A stretch of 64,000 bases of DNA, taken from NCBI GenBank assembly GCA_038496675.1, contig CM076654.1:3666701-3730700 (forward strand). Reading direction: 5' to 3'. A model generated the notes under the pieces. That model made no database searches and was not told the origin of the DNA. It worked only from the letters and a program-made list of their open reading frames with translations. This document shows positions 35,016-48,886 of this stretch, in pieces. How positions within the stretch are numbered: position 1 is the first letter of the stretch; the number at the start of each line of letters is the position of its first letter. The stretch is from Rachycentron canadum (taxonomy: Eukaryota; Chordata; Actinopteri; Carangiformes; Rachycentridae). Both the position numbers and the translations under genes were made by a program.

Positions 35016-38000
35016 AAGAGGTTATAAAACACTGGGGCGAGCGGGTTAGCATGCTAACTTCAGTGGAAGAGAAGACATGATAGAGACATGATAGAGAGGC
35101 AGCTGTTAATGCAAATCTTGGCTGTGTGGCGTGAGCAAAACTCGCAACGAGCACCTTTAAAGGTCGTATATCATTACATCAGGCTGTATCATTGGCTTTG
35201 AATGTAAGCAGCATTTTCAAAATACAGGCAATGCAAATTTCTTAATTGTTGGGTTGTTTAATCTGCTAAAATCATCATCACTTCATCAGCGGATCACATT
35301 TTGTATTAAAAATCTTAAGCAACTAGAAACATTAATCGTTAAATAAATGTAGTGGAGTTAAAAGGAAATGTATCGGAGTAGAGCTAGTACCTCAAATATA
35401 GTACATCAGCAAATCTATTTTTAAAAAAAGTCACTTCAACTCCATTACAGTGTTATATGTTTTGCAGTACTAGACAATAAATAGTTAGTAAAAAAAAAAG
35501 AAAGAACGTTATTTGTAAATGACATGGATTTAACAATGTACAGTACAATACAAACACAGCATGCTAGAAAACTGGGCATATAACTGCCAGGCAAACACAT
35601 CCAGGAGAAAGAGAACTGCTTCAGTGTTGACAAGTAGAGTGAGAAAGACAGTGTAGAGAACCCCAGTACAGTCAGTGTCAACTGATCCTATAGTGGAAGC
35701 TGTTAAAATCCCCAAAATGCAGAAAAAGTAAATCCATGTAACAACACCAATGCACGAAGGGATAATCACACTGCTGGTGTTGACAAGCTGATAAAACTTC
35801 ATGCATGGCTTCTTGCTTTGTGAGGAGCAGTCAGCTGGAAGACATATCTACTCATTATTGCGGAGGAACATATGGGAGCCCACACAGCTGCCAGACACGG
35901 GGGCCAGTACATGGTGGCCCTCAGCTCATCCTCTGCTGCTTGCAGGGCCACGGTTGAGCTTGAGCAGAAGAGATATTTAACTGTTTCATTTTCCGCAACT
36001 GTTTTGTTCCTTTCAGGGTCAAGAAGGGCTGCAGTGTCATTGATTGGGAGGCACAGAGACGACTGACAACCACTCATAGTTTTACCATGTGAGTGTCGCT
36101 TAATGGCAATAACATTACTTGTGGCAGAACAGTGGCAGAAAAAAACATGTGGACTTATTTAAAGCATGCAAACCCCCAATCTCCTTCTTTCTAGCTTTGA
36201 GCCATCCTGATGACTAAAACTTCTAAAGTCACAATCTAATATTAGCATTTTTTTATGCACATATCTGCAAACCAACTCTAGATGGCACTGGAGACCCAGT
36301 GGACTATTTCCCCCCTCTGTGCGTGCATGTGTGTGTCTGTGCAGCATGTGTGCATGTGAATGTGTGCGCATGCAAGCACGTCTGTGTCTGCATCTGTGTG
36401 TATGCCTCCCAGATTCAATTATTCATCATTTCCAGTGCAAATATGGTTTGGCTTTTCTACGTCTCTCTCTCTTTTTTTCCTCCCAGTTTTGTTTATTATT
36501 TATTATGCTGAGGCGCACAATGTTTGGGTAGAATAGAAAGCCGGGTTGCAATAATGTCACTGCGTGGGTGTCATAATTATGTTCTGATACAAACACACAG
36601 GAAAAGGTATTGGCTGTGCGTTGCAGTACCCAGTGCTGCCGAGTCAGACACATTTGTTTGCCTTGCGTCTCAGCGCTGATAGGCAGCGTCTGCAGACTGC
36701 ATTATTTCACCAATAACCGACAGGCGTGATTCTCTAACACCATATCTGTCTCTGGACTGGAATGGATATCTGTCAATATATAATCCAGTACGTTCCCAGA
36801 GTCCACTGTGATAATGATTCAGTTTTCTCCCTCCATTCATTTTTTTTTTTCTGTGAGGGAGATTTCACATGCAAAGAATTATTCATGATGACATATTGAC
36901 TTTGGAAAGAGACTTTATATCTATGTTAAATTCATGAGTCACTCAGCATCCATGGTAAATGCATTTATCGATCATCATGGCTGGCCATGGATCTTCAGGG
37001 CACACACAGTGATTTATGACGCTTTCCACACACAACATGAGAAATATTTCTCACTATTATGAATACGTTAAGGATTTTTGGGCCGATTTCCATAAACACT
37101 ATGAGAATACTTGTGGTGGGTTTGAAACATTGCCTGGCAAGGTGTCTCAGCACAGGAGCGATTTAGGAAGATCTAATAGAGCCTCAGAGTGAGGCAGAGA
37201 CAAAAACCTTTATCTAAGCGAGGAGGTATTTTGTTCTTTTTCAGTCTCTGTTGTTGGTTGATCAAGAAATCACAGCATGTCTCCTTCAGTCATTGACAAA
37301 TGCTCACAGGAATCCATTATAATGCAATTTAGACTATATTGAATTGTGGTTTTGTGACTGTCTCACAAATGAAAATCCATCTTTATCAAATATTTAGAAT
37401 GATTAAATATACATATGGCATGTAGTGAACATGGCTCTCACCCATGGCGAAAAGACTACATAGGCAGGGTTGTTAAATAAAAAGCACACTAGCGATGATG
37501 CAAATGTGTCTCATCTGTGACCCGCACCACACAACAGCTAGGCTACACAATGTATCGAGTAATACGGATTTGTTGGCTTACATTCTGCACACATCAGGTG
37601 ATACCGAGGCTGAAATAACGTTCACGGCAAACATAGGAATACTAGTGACTAAGTAACCCAAACACACTTCAAATGACATTTCTAACTCCCTGTTGTTGAG
37701 AGTTCGGAGTATTTTCTTGCAGTATCTTCTCTCCTCAAGTCATTTGCTTAAAAAACTGTAAAGCTCCATAAGAATCCTCCACCCTGCTATTAACAAGTTT
37801 TCTACCTTAGGAGCCATCGTCGGAGCTAAGAGGCTTTGTGTTAGCTTTTAGTCCTATTTGGGTTTAATCTTATTTTTAAGGTGAATTTCTTAAAAGCTTA
37901 CAGTTACTTCTAACTGCTTGATTTGGAAGAAAATCCTGAAATAAGAAGTATGTCAATTCTAATGAGACTCAGGTTTTTGGTCTGACTCAATTTCAGCACA

Positions 38001-38692
38001 TCTAGTTCTGTAAGGTCTTAGTGATACATGAATGTAGGTGCTATATAAATACTGTGGAACTATTAAAACAACAACATCTAGAAAATGCATCCAGCCTATA
38101 TTCAGAAAATGGACCTTAAAGTGAACCATCAGGACCTCAATACATGTCACAACTACACACAGCTCTGAGCCTTACCACCAGCACCTTTTCAGTGTTATTC
38201 AAACCTTATTAACCATAGAACATTAAGCAGCCAATCCATCGCTGAGCTAGTAATTTACAAGACTGAAAAATATATCATTGCACAGCCTTCCGAGCTATGG
38301 TGATTTTAGAAACCAGTAACTAAAGTTTATTTTTTTGCTTCATTTGTTCATTGATTGACCTATTGGAGCAAAGAGATATAAAACCACAAATATATCTTTT
38401 TTTGAGAATCTTAACTGGAAAAGTGTAAAATATGTGACCTTTAAATTGTTTCCACCAGCCAACCCATTGTAAGTTGATGTAATATAAAGCACCAGCAAAT
38501 GAAAACATACAGACTTAAAAAAAAAAAAAAAAAAAAAAGCTGGCTATTGTTTTTAATGTGGTTCTTTCAATTCACTTTGCTTTTCACTATGTGAGTGGCT
38601 AAAAGCAAAAGTTAAATCGTCAGTTCACCACTTTGGTCCAGATATAATAAAAATATCTCAACCAATCACTGACCTGCTTGAGATTCTGTACT
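35016..38692. other. Gene-poor spacer
   Basis: No exon recognised. Two adjoining minus-strand frames at 35530-36077, one strongly hydrophobic, were considered and not supported. TG-rich low complexity lies at about 36316-36400. Confidence 0.6.
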
Positions 38693-38960
38693 TTTCATGG
38701 TCCTCAGAGGATGAATCCGACTTTGGTGATCCCCTGACTTTTCTCTTGCACCACCACGAGGACAAAATCTATGTATGTATTGGATGGCCAGTCATGATGG
38801 GGATGAATTCCCACTGACTTTTAGAGAAAAACAGCATCATCGGGTCAAAAATTTGTGCCAAATTGGTTTATGACCAAACACTCGTAAAATTAATGACATT
38901 CCCAGCAGCCTCAGCTGCACTTGGCTGACTGAACATTAGTATGCATGCTCCCATTAGTAT
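38693..38960 (+). repeat. Dispersed teleost repeat, copy 1
   Basis: It starts TTCATGGTCCTCAGAGGATG and includes GACTTTGGTGATCCCCTGAC, CATCATCGGGTCAAAAATTT, GGTTTATGACCAAACACTCG and ATTCCCAGCAGCCTCAGCTG. The same landmarks recur at 48887-49155. I recognise it as a common fish repeat; its class is uncertain. Confidence 0.75.
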
Positions 38961-41900
38961 TTATCTGAAAACACTGCAAAGCCCTGCCTATTCTCTTAGC
39001 TTTGGATTTAAACCTATTCTGCGGCAATGCCGAGTTGCTCTCAGCATCTTTCATAAAAAGTTTTAATGTCATTTTAAAGAACTTGTAACTTAAAATCCTT
39101 TTTTTTTTGGAATCTGTCCTCAGGTCACTCAAAAATTGACTTGTCTCTTTCTGTACAAATCTTCCCATGTTGTATACAGACACATCCGTAGTGATGGCTG
39201 AGTCTACTAACTACTCAAACTCCTGGAGAGATAAGGTGCTGAAGGTGCTAATCTGCCAACTCAAGGCAAAGTAAAGTGGACCCTTTGCCTGTCTCCCCCC
39301 CCCTCCTCTCTTTTCGCTGGCAGGCAGATACATGACCCTGTCGAAGCCATGGGGAAGGAGGGAGGCAGAGAAGATGGCAACCAGCCAAGGACATGTAAGT
39401 CCTTACTGTTTTTTGGTCATGGTTGGCGTCGCTACATGGAGGCTAGAGATAAGATGGAAGCAAGGATTTTTGCTTAAGACTAAAAGAGGGAGGGATCGAG
39501 GGAGAGATGGACTGGAGAGGCAGAGGTAAAGGAAAGGGGGTAGAGACGGAGGAAGATAAGGGAAGAAAAAGAGACAGCGGGGAGGGAAAGAGAGAGCTGG
39601 TTTGAGCAGGAGGAAACAGCAAAAATAAGCCAGGAGAGATAGATTAAGGGGAAAGAAGAGATAAAGCAGAGGGATGGAACTGTCTGGGCGGAGAAAGAGG
39701 CAGAGTTAGAAAGAGGAAAGGAAGAAGCCAGACACATGGAGCATGTTTAAACTGGCTGCTGTATTTGAAGACAGAGGATTTTGTTTCCCCTTGCAATTAA
39801 TATTAAAATGGAAATTCTCCCTGGTAAATTAATAGCTGGTTTTGACTAAAGCCTCGTGCCTATGGACTGGTGGCAGCCCAAAGAAATTAGGAGAGAGTTG
39901 AGGAAAAGGTTGCACTGCTGAGTCATTCTCTCCAAGGAGTCATTGGGACAAAATTTCAATGAAGATTAGATACAAGATTTTCTTATGGAAGCTCCCAGCG
40001 AGGCTCAGTGGGTAGGGAAGTTTACTTTGAATCATGCTCATTAAAAAACCACGCTCAAAAAAATCCAAGCATGAACTCGAATTTCATTTATTTATTTATT
40101 TTTTTTGCTTTCCCTGGAAATCTCAGCCTTGTGCTTAAAAATACCAAAATTCCACCGCGGACACGTTGAAGCCTTGGAGGTGGTGGAAATACAAAGAGGA
40201 AAACCACTGCATTGAGGTTTGAAATATGTCATCACGTTGCCCTAGGAGAGTTCAGCCTGTATTAGTGAACAGTGAGTGCTGTCTGCCATAGACAGAAACA
40301 AGAGAAAAGAGTTCGTTCCTCCCTGTTATCATAGTTAATGGAGCAGCTCCAGGCTGTACATCGATGTGACAATGCAGATTAGAGTTTCAGCACTCTGGAT
40401 TTGAAGCTTTGGAGGAAAGTTTTTCCAAAACCCCACATGAACTTTCCAGGGCCCAAAGAATAACACACATGAATTCTCAAAATGAGTCTTATTTCCATTT
40501 AAGAAGGCTCCTGCATGGGAGAGAAAAAAATGACTCTTTATGGCTTTGTTATCTGGGTGTGCTGGTGGTTGTTAGGACTTACAAAGAGTGAGAAAATACT
40601 TTACAATATTTTGCAATTCCTGCTACACTCATCAGTGTGCCTCGAGACTGTAGTACGGCTGTTGACATCCTTTACTGACACTGTGACATGAGTTACGGTG
40701 TTGACAGGAGATGTCATTTCCTCCCATCTATCCTCTGTGGGGGTCCCGGCATCTCTAGCATGCCTGTATGAGCCACAGCGGGGAAACTGCAGGAGCCAAA
40801 ATGTGTGGAAGATATATAGTTTCTATACATGTTTCTCCCAGCGTGATGGATTTCACATTACCCAGGTGAAATGAGAGTGTTTTCACAGAGGAACACAAAA
40901 AAGCCGGACGTGCAATATCTGTCCTCCGCAGCATACGTGTTTAACTGTCTTTATCCTTCATTTGTATCCAAGCACTGACAGTGTTGCAGATCACTCTGCG
41001 TCCCACTGATGACACCCATCCAATAAGAATCAAAATAATCAGGTAGTGCCATCATGTCCACTCACTGAAACCGACTGCTATCTCTCAGAGCTGGTAATTC
41101 ATTAATCTAGTTAGTTAATCTAGTTTGTCAACAACAAATATTGAGTGTTGAATTTAATGGTTTGCGTGTATCTGTATCAACAAGATGTTCCTCTTCTTCT
41201 TCTTCTTCTTCGTCTTCTCACATGACGCGAATGGAGCATTGTGTTATGTCGGTTTTATTTGAGCGATAGTCGCGGTTTCTACAGGAAAACGAAATGTGCT
41301 CTATTGAGCCATTGTTCATTTAGTATGTCATTTATTATTAAAGGCACTGTTTCTGTTTTCAGGTATGGGCTGCTGTGCTTGTGTTTGTATGTCAGTGCGG
41401 ACAAGCAGATTGATGGTTAGTTAAGACCCGGAGGCAAATTGAAGCCTTCATTGCAATTCCTGTCATCTAATCTCAGCCCATCCCTCCATCTCAATCTGTC
41501 CACCCCCCCGTCATGTTTATTTGTGTAATTGATGGAAATGTTGTGCATCATGTATTGCAGCCATCATCCTATCTGATGTGTTGTAAATGATATCAGTGTA
41601 ACACACTTGTGATCAGAAGAATCATCATTCAGCAGAATGTGTGTAAATCTGTGTTGTGTAATACTTTTTTTTTTTAATTGATGGCTACAATTACATACAC
41701 ATAAGAATGGCTATTATCAACACTGTAAGCATAGCAATAGTCAATTAAGCTGTTCATATAATCCTCCACGCTGACAGCTCCCTGTAATAATCCTGTGTAT
41801 GTGAGTGAAGTGCGTATCTTGAGAGACAGCTGCAGGAAGTGGAGCGAGTTTTGTAAGTAGAAGAGAAACAAAAAAAAAAAAAAAAGGGGTTCTGATCCTG

Positions 41901-42545
41901 CTGCTATCAAATTTTATGAATGTGTAATAATAATTACAGCTCTGGCTCTGAAGAAACACAGAAGCTTTTAATTCCTGTGGTCCTCCAACAGAGCTGCACG
42001 GACATTGTGCCTGTCTTCCTCACTCTTGTTGAAATGCCACCAGCTTGGAGGCACTTACTTGGACTTGTCCAAAAAGCTTCATCATGGCAACGTATTTGGA
42101 GCATGTGACTCTAACATCTGCAGCTACCAACATCTGCACAGTATAATACAATTCAATACAGCAGGAATACAAATGTGTGTTCTGATGCACTGGGACACGC
42201 TCTTGTCTGTGCGTCCCCTGTGTGCAGGGGAGAAAATGACACTATTTTCTTATTTAGCTCCAATAATTATTATTTTGTGTGTGAAATGACCACAGTAATG
42301 TGGGATATAAAAGAAGTCACGCAGTGCTCAGTCAAATTAGAATGCTCCTCTATTTCTGAGCCTTTTTAGCCTCTGTTAGCTATTTGTTTTGGTTTCATGA
42401 CAGAGGCCATTGGATTCTGTTACCGGCACCAGACCGAGGGAAAATGTGAACTGGCAGCAAGTGGCACACAGGCTAGGGAGCACTGTGTAGCCAATATAAA
42501 GAAACTGAAGATTGATAAACAAAGAACCAAAGTTAGTGTCTTAAA
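38961..42545. other. Gene-poor spacer
   Basis: It contains a long purine-rich tract (39480-39740) and a (CTT)n repeat at about 41190-41218. No exon was recognised. Confidence 0.6.
39480..39740 (+). repeat. Polypurine (GA-rich) tract
   Basis: About 260 bp in which the plus strand is overwhelmingly A and G with few interruptions. The long minus-strand frame over it (Ser/Leu/Phe-rich) is a by-product of the composition. Confidence 0.8.
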
Positions 42546-42559
42546 CAGGCCAGAGCTTG

Positions 42560-42565
42560 TTTATT
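42560..42565 (-). terminator. Poly(A) signal for the unidentified minus-strand gene
   Basis: Plus-strand TTTATT equals AATAAA on the minus strand, 1.2 kb after the stop codon of the candidate terminal exon at 43797. The intervening AT-rich sequence is compatible with a 3' UTR. Confidence 0.3.
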
Positions 42566-43796
42566 TCTAAAGACAATTTCGTCCTCTTTTGGACTTACAT
42601 GAATATGAAATAATATTACAAAAAATATACCACAAATAACTGTACAACCAAAACAACGTTAAGTGACATAAAACATTCTGAGAAAAAGGAACACGAGTCA
42701 CATTAATTCAAAGTGATTTAATATTATTAATAAAAGAAGGTCTACTCAAAATACCAATAGTAACTCATCTCATTATACTGTTTCCTACTCTCACTGACAT
42801 ATTGTCACATGTTTCTGTTTATACTCATTCAACCCTAGAAAAACACATGCATCACCTCTATATTGCACACTACACCCCCTCAATTGCGAGCAGTGGAGAA
42901 ACTAACAACAGCCTTTTTTCAACACTGCTACATGTCCAAAAACACAATGCATCATGTGTACAGTCGTGATGGTGACAAATAGTTGTACAAGGAGCAACAT
43001 CAGCATTCATTTGATCATATCTGCGTCGATCTCAATTAATTGAAGTCACTCTCCTTTTACCTTCACCGACATCTCAGTCTCATAGTCAGCATGACAGGTC
43101 TTGTGTATCTGTTGTACAGTATGTTATATGCTCTGTGCAGCTGAGGGACAGAGGTCATTGATAACTCTCTGTGGTTCCATCACCACAACTACAAACACAC
43201 AGCAGCCCACCAACATTGTCAGACACTGATATTTGGTTGAATGTAGTTTTTGACGTTGGGTCAGAACATCTAAAGACACGTTTAACTTTTGTTTCCAGCC
43301 AAAGGTGTTAGAAGTCAACAGGAGTCCAACGTCCTGACGTCCGGGGCCTGACAAGTGGAAGTGACCCCTTTCACATAAAAGCAGCCAGTGCGATAATTTG
43401 TTAATTTACCAAAAACATTGATTTATAGCTGCTTCAAGTTTGTAGGAGTCTTCATAAAGTTGAAGAAGCTTCACAATACTTGGGCTATGCTATAGTGCTG
43501 TCTTACATCGTCTTGCATGTTATACAGGAGGCTTTTCCGTCAGTTTCCTATAATTAGTGTGTGACTCTTCCAAAAGACTATTTGAATCTTCCCTTCCTAC
43601 CTGTGGACCCCACATTTCTTGTTACTGCCTCCTTTGAAGTAAGTACCTTGCAAGAACACTCAGCACCTGGTCCACACTACATGAGCATGGGGTTTAGGGA
43701 GAGGTGTCTGGAGTCTGGGGGCTTCTCACTCCAGACCTCCCTGGCAGAGTGGAGGGGGGAGCAGGGCGAGCCAGCACCGTACAGCCGCTGCCAGGA

Positions 43797-43927
43797 TCAC
43801 TGACTCTCTGACTGCTGGCGTGGAGTGAACAGCCTGGTGCGGGAGTAGATCTCCCCCGTGTCTGGGGTCTCTCTGACTCTGCTTTCCTTTCTCTCAGTCG
43901 TCTCAGCTGCGTAATGAGCATTGCTGG
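43797..43927 (-). CDS. Candidate last coding exon of an unidentified minus-strand gene
   Basis: On the minus strand a very long pyrimidine tract, mainly CT repeats, ends in GCTCGCTCAG. It is followed at 43927 by two bases completing a codon and then 42 codons to TGA at 43799-43797. The peptide starts SNAHYAAETTERKESRVRET, continues PDTGEIYSRTR and ends LFTPRQQSESQ: charged, soluble, with no membrane segment, as in a cytoplasmic tail or protein C-terminus. The surrounding 300 bp are much more GC-rich than the neighbourhood. A second frame through the same acceptor stays open for 78 codons and ends ...RSPQTPDTSP; it has a less protein-like composition, but I cannot exclude it. I do not recognise the gene. 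Upstream exons would lie to the right and none was found. Confidence 0.4.
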
Positions 43928-46900
43928 CTGAGCGAGCAGAGGAGAGAGAAAGAGAGAGAGAGAGTCAGAGCGATTGTGTGTATGTGTGCATGTGTCTCTG
44001 TGAGCGAAGGCTGATTGCTTGAATATAAATGGGATGTGATCATTCACCTAAATCAAGGCCACATGCTTGGGCCCAGAGTAAAGTGCTTTGAGCGCAATGA
44101 AGCATTGTACTGTATCTGCCACTCAGCTCAGGAAATAAAGCCGGGCACTTTCCCTGCCCTACATGAAATACTCAGGGTAACCTTCAAAGAGTCTGTTGAT
44201 ATAAACTGACTTCTTGACTGACCTAATTCTAAAGATCTTGATATTCTCATGTACGTTATATTCTAATTAGGCCCAATTTCCTTTGTCTCGTGTATGTGTT
44301 ACATCACATTTTGGCTGGTTCCTGTTTAATGGCTTTGTTTTTATGTGTTGAGGAATGCCTCTCAATGACAGCTCATGTCCTCTTCAGCTGATAAAGGATA
44401 AAGCTGGCGAAAGGACATTTTAATTACAGATAACAGAACCGAGAATGAATTTCTCCCACTCAAAAGTATTGACTGTGAAGGCAATATCTGATAAAGCTTA
44501 TTCTTCTCCATCTGTGTCCAAAAACAATTAAAAACACATCACTGACCTGTTCATCATTGTGATGAACGGGGGTCGCTGCAGTTTTTCTTCAGAGTCCGTC
44601 CCACACAAACTCACTCGTATACCAAATGTCTATTAATCCACAGGTGACAATAGTCTCCGGCAAATGCCATCTACTCTCGGGAAAGTGGTCAAAACTACAG
44701 CCCATGGTTATTTTAGGAAATTACTTTTCCCTTTCCAAAAATGAAACTATATATTTGATGCCCTTCTATAGCAGAACTCATTGGACTTGGGGCGCAGACA
44801 AGGAATAGAAGTCAAAAGGTATTGAGAGACAGCTAACCTATTATTGGTCTTTTCATGCTATTTGTGAGAAATGAATGAAAGCTACATAATAATGCCAGCT
44901 TTATCCTTCAAGAGCTTACTGCAAAATAATGTGTTCTCCATTGGCAGTCTTTGCCAAGTACTTGCTGACCTCGATCGATCCTTTTATTGGATAAAATTAA
45001 AGATTTTTTTCTCGTCTAACATAAATTACAAGGTTTCTCCTGAGCAAATTGAACACTTCGTGTGTGGAAACCTGCCAGCGATTATCAACGGTACAAAAAA
45101 AAAAAAAAAAAAGGCCAGGAAACGTCTCTCGAGACAAAATCATTTGCTGCCGACTTTACATGGATGTATTGACAAAGTTGTGTTAGCGATGGCGCAACTG
45201 TGTCAAACTGTATCAGCTTCTATAAACAGTGAAAGGTAAGGTGACTTTGAATAATACATTACAACATGGTCGGTCCACTAAGAACACTACAGATGGATAA
45301 GAAGCGGTGGAAAAATGATGAAAGATAAGAAAATCTCCTCCACGCTGACATTTTTCTTTGCATAAAAAACTGCAGTTTCTTCCCCATCGTGTCTCTCCTC
45401 TAAAGATATCTATTGAAATAAATCATACCACAAATATTACAAGCCGCGCGGCAGTTTTTGCATATCTCAGCACATTTCAGCTTTTTCTGGCATGGTTAAA
45501 TATTGGACTCTGCATGCATAATATAGACACACACTGGAGAGAAATATGGATCAGTCATGTCTGTATTCACTCTTTCACTGCTTTTCATCTGACAGATTGT
45601 CTGCCTATGGAACTGAGTACCACTGAGAATGATAATCTACATATTTTATCTGAAGTTTTACTCTTCAAACAGGCAGCCCAAATCAATGTCAGGAGCGCTA
45701 TCAGCATTACAGTAGTAAACACATCTGACTAGCTTTCCCTTGCTGCAGGATTGGAAAGGGCAAGACAAACATCCTCCTGTCATGTGATGTGTTTATTGTA
45801 TATATGAGCATTTTATTTTCACAGCAAAATATGTTGTATGGCATCAATAATGTAAAAAAAATACATTGCATGCTCATATGCACATGTTTTATGTTTTATT
45901 TATTCATTAGGGCCAAAAATGGCATTAATGTGCAGTAATGTGCGCTCAGCATGAACCAGTTGCAGATGGACTGATGTTTACTCTTCAGTTTTAATGATAT
46001 TTCTTAGCTTATTATGCTGTGAGATCTCACCAAATTGGACATTTTGTGAATGTAGATTTCTTTGAATGCCTGGAACCAGATCTGTCACTCACTGTGTGTA
46101 AGTGTGCCTCAAATTTTGATTGATGAAATTGAAATAAAAAAAAAAAAACTCCACAGATGGATGTGTTGGCTTAGCTGAAGTTTGTAATTTGGCCATCGCC
46201 ATCAGAAGAAACCATATTTGGATATGCATTGGAAATGCATACCCTGCTTTATGGTCTATTTTCCTCTAAATATATTTAAAAAAAAAAAAAGAACATCATG
46301 TTGTATTGAAGAAGACTTGAAACCTGAGACTGAGACCTGATGCACTGGCTTCACTTTTCAGACCTTGACTTTATGTCCACTTTTATATACAATGTATGGT
46401 GAGTTGATGATTCTTCTTTGGTTCCCCAATGGATCAACTCATGGACACTGAGATGAACGAAGTGAAAGCAACTCATAGACACAGGAATTAAAGTTTTGTT
46501 TTTTGAAAACAAAAATGTATGCCAAGAGAATATTTTAAAAGATGTAATCACACAAGAACTCTACACATATTGGCTTTAATTTATACTAATTCTTACACCA
46601 GATTTTCCCTTGAAAGGTGTGCGTTGATCAAACTAGAAAACAGTATCATTATAATGAACTAAAGTTGGAAACTGTACAGGACTCTCAGGACTCTGAGCCA
46701 CTGAGGTTGAGATAATGGCCATAAAACAGAGGTCACTCGGTAACATTTTAACAGATCACTGGCGAGTTCTGCAGGTCGAGATAACTTTAATCAAATTTTG
46801 TTCGGTCAATTTCAACCAGCAAAGTCGGACTTGATTTTTACCCCTGGATCAACAAAGTTGATTGAAATCACGTCATTCATTACAGATCATTTGGCTCGGA

Positions 46901-48886
46901 CAAAGTTGGCAAAGAGGAAGTTTTCCACATCTCCGCAAGGCTTTCTTCAATCAAGGTCAAAATTGCCCAGTGGGTAGACGAGTCCGCGCTGTATCTGTGT
47001 GCAATGAACTTGTCTTTGATAAGCTTTTGCATGGCCCCTGATATATTTCAATTTGCACACAGTGGCTTGTATTATTCATGGGAAATTATGTTGTGAAAAG
47101 GCTTTTAAACACATTTGCTATTCACCGGAAAATCAAAGCTGCAGTGTGATTTACGAAAAAAATGAGCTCAGTGTCAAAAAGAGCTGTTTATTTTCTCCTA
47201 TATATAAATGGAAAAAAAAAAGAACAACCTTTTGTCTTTTATCTTTCCATATTCTTTCTCCAGAAAAATAGGTTCACAACTACGGATAAATAAATTTGAA
47301 TATGTCTCATTCTTTAATAGGATTCCTCAAATGGATTTAGGGTAAATCCATAGAGTCACTGTTTTAAAACAATACCACAAAGCATTAGTTTCATATAAAT
47401 ACTGCACTTCACTTTTACCACAAGTCTAGTTGTACCTAAAAAATCTTGATTTGATTTCTAGCAGGTATCCATCACTAAGAGATATACTGACAGACATCTG
47501 AGAGTTTACTGTCTGCTCTGATCACAGGACTGTAATGAATGAGAAGACATCGTCAAAGCCACTAAAACACTGCCTTTACAGTGGTCTTCAAGCAGCTAAA
47601 GTGACACTCTGAATTGGTATTCTGTCTTTCATCGCTTCCTGTAACTTGGCCTCATGTAACATTTTCAAAAGGACAGCGAGAGGAGGGAGTGAGCGCTGAC
47701 CTATGCTGTAGGCCAGCTGCTTGTAAATAGACACACTGCTGTTGTCCTTCAGAAGAGAGACTTTCTCACCAGTGTAATTCATCCATGCTGTTCCCTGATT
47801 TACGAAGTGTCGCTCGCCGACAGTCGGGGTAGCGCCTTTATCTCTACCTTGTCTTGCTAAATGAATTCCAAATGGCACACTGCCCAGTGATTTGTCAGTG
47901 CATTTGTTATCGCTGACAACCACAACCCCCCTTTAAACAAATATAAATCTGTGGAAAACAATCGCTGAGCAAGATGCAGCGTAACCTTTTGAAATATCAC
48001 GATGGCCATCAGTTTCTGTAGCAGATCGCCCAACCCCCCACCCCCAACACATGAAACGTGAAAGTAATGGCTGCATAAGTTGTCTTAGAAAATACTCAGC
48101 CGTCTCTTTTTGTAATGCCAGTAACTTGAAATATGATGGGACGGTATGCCACTATCATTAGACTGACGGAGCTGCTCAGAGGTCCAAGTACTGCAGCTGT
48201 AGTAATGGAGGTAGTACATTTCATATACCACCTCCATGAGCATGATACAGGCTGACATGAGATGATGTTTAATATGCAGGAGATTGAAGTTCCCACAATG
48301 CTGTGGGAAGTCACATTTAACTTAGACACCCTGAAATAAAAAGAAGAAATGACAATTCATTTTCACACACACTCTGCTGAGTACAGTTACACGGGGTTGA
48401 TGGGGAGTCTGCATGTCTGTAATTGTTTGTTGGTTTTGCCGAGGGTGTAATAAAGTGAGACGTGCTCGCAGGGGGCAAAACAAACCATAAGAAACCATCC
48501 CTCCATTAGCTTATTATAATCCTGATAGATAAACAGGATTGGGCAAAGATTTGGCACTTATTCAAAAGAAAAGGGAGAAACATTTAATATTTAAACCGAT
48601 TAAAAGCGCACGACATCAAAATTCAAATACTTTTCATCCATGGTGAAACAAACAAGGGAGCAAACACCGTGCTCTGAAAATGTGCTCTTGACATAATTAT
48701 CATAATTATGTCATAATTATTAGCATATAAAGCAAATTCAACTAGAAGTGGAATCTGGGTAAAAATACAAAAAGGTAGACAACAACATGCGCAATTGTAC
48801 CGTGGCAACTGTACATAATTTTACCTAAATGCCAGATGTGTTTTTGTAAATAATATTTAACAGATTGCAATAAAATGTACTGCAGC
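43928..48886. other. Gene-poor sequence, possibly intron of the gene ending at 43797
   Basis: No exon recognised. Open frames at 44871-45239, 45358-45732 and 47588-47923 (minus) reach 111-124 codons but lack family features. A 23-bp palindrome lies at 48690-48712. Confidence 0.5.
48690..48712. repeat. 23-bp perfect palindrome, AT-rich
   Basis: GACATAATTAT, a single C, then ATAATTATGTC: two exact 11-bp inverted arms. A further partial copy of the motif follows directly. Confidence 0.85.

Noticed and set aside
35530..36077. Two adjoining minus-strand frames, the second strongly hydrophobic with about three membrane-like segments
   Set aside because: Hydrophobicity follows from T-rich composition. 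No receptor motif was found and the two frames do not join into a known fold.
38024..38062. GGTGCTATATAAATACTGTG resembling the tail of the SINE at 61525
   Set aside because: Only about 25 bp match, with no box A/B upstream; too short to annotate.
43561..43803. Plus-strand 80-codon frame antisense to the candidate terminal exon
   Set aside because: Lacks splice support, and GC-rich composition explains the openness; the minus-strand interpretation has a strong acceptor.
44871..45732. Plus-strand frames of 122 and 124 codons, the first ending at a donor-like AAG/GTAAGG
   Set aside because: The first contains a poly-Lys run from an A-tract, and neither shows domain features or acceptor support.
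47588..47923. Minus-strand frame of 111 codons with fairly protein-like composition
   Set aside because: It begins with GTG rather than ATG, no family motif was recognised, and there are no convincing splice signals at both ends. It could be a chance frame or old element debris.
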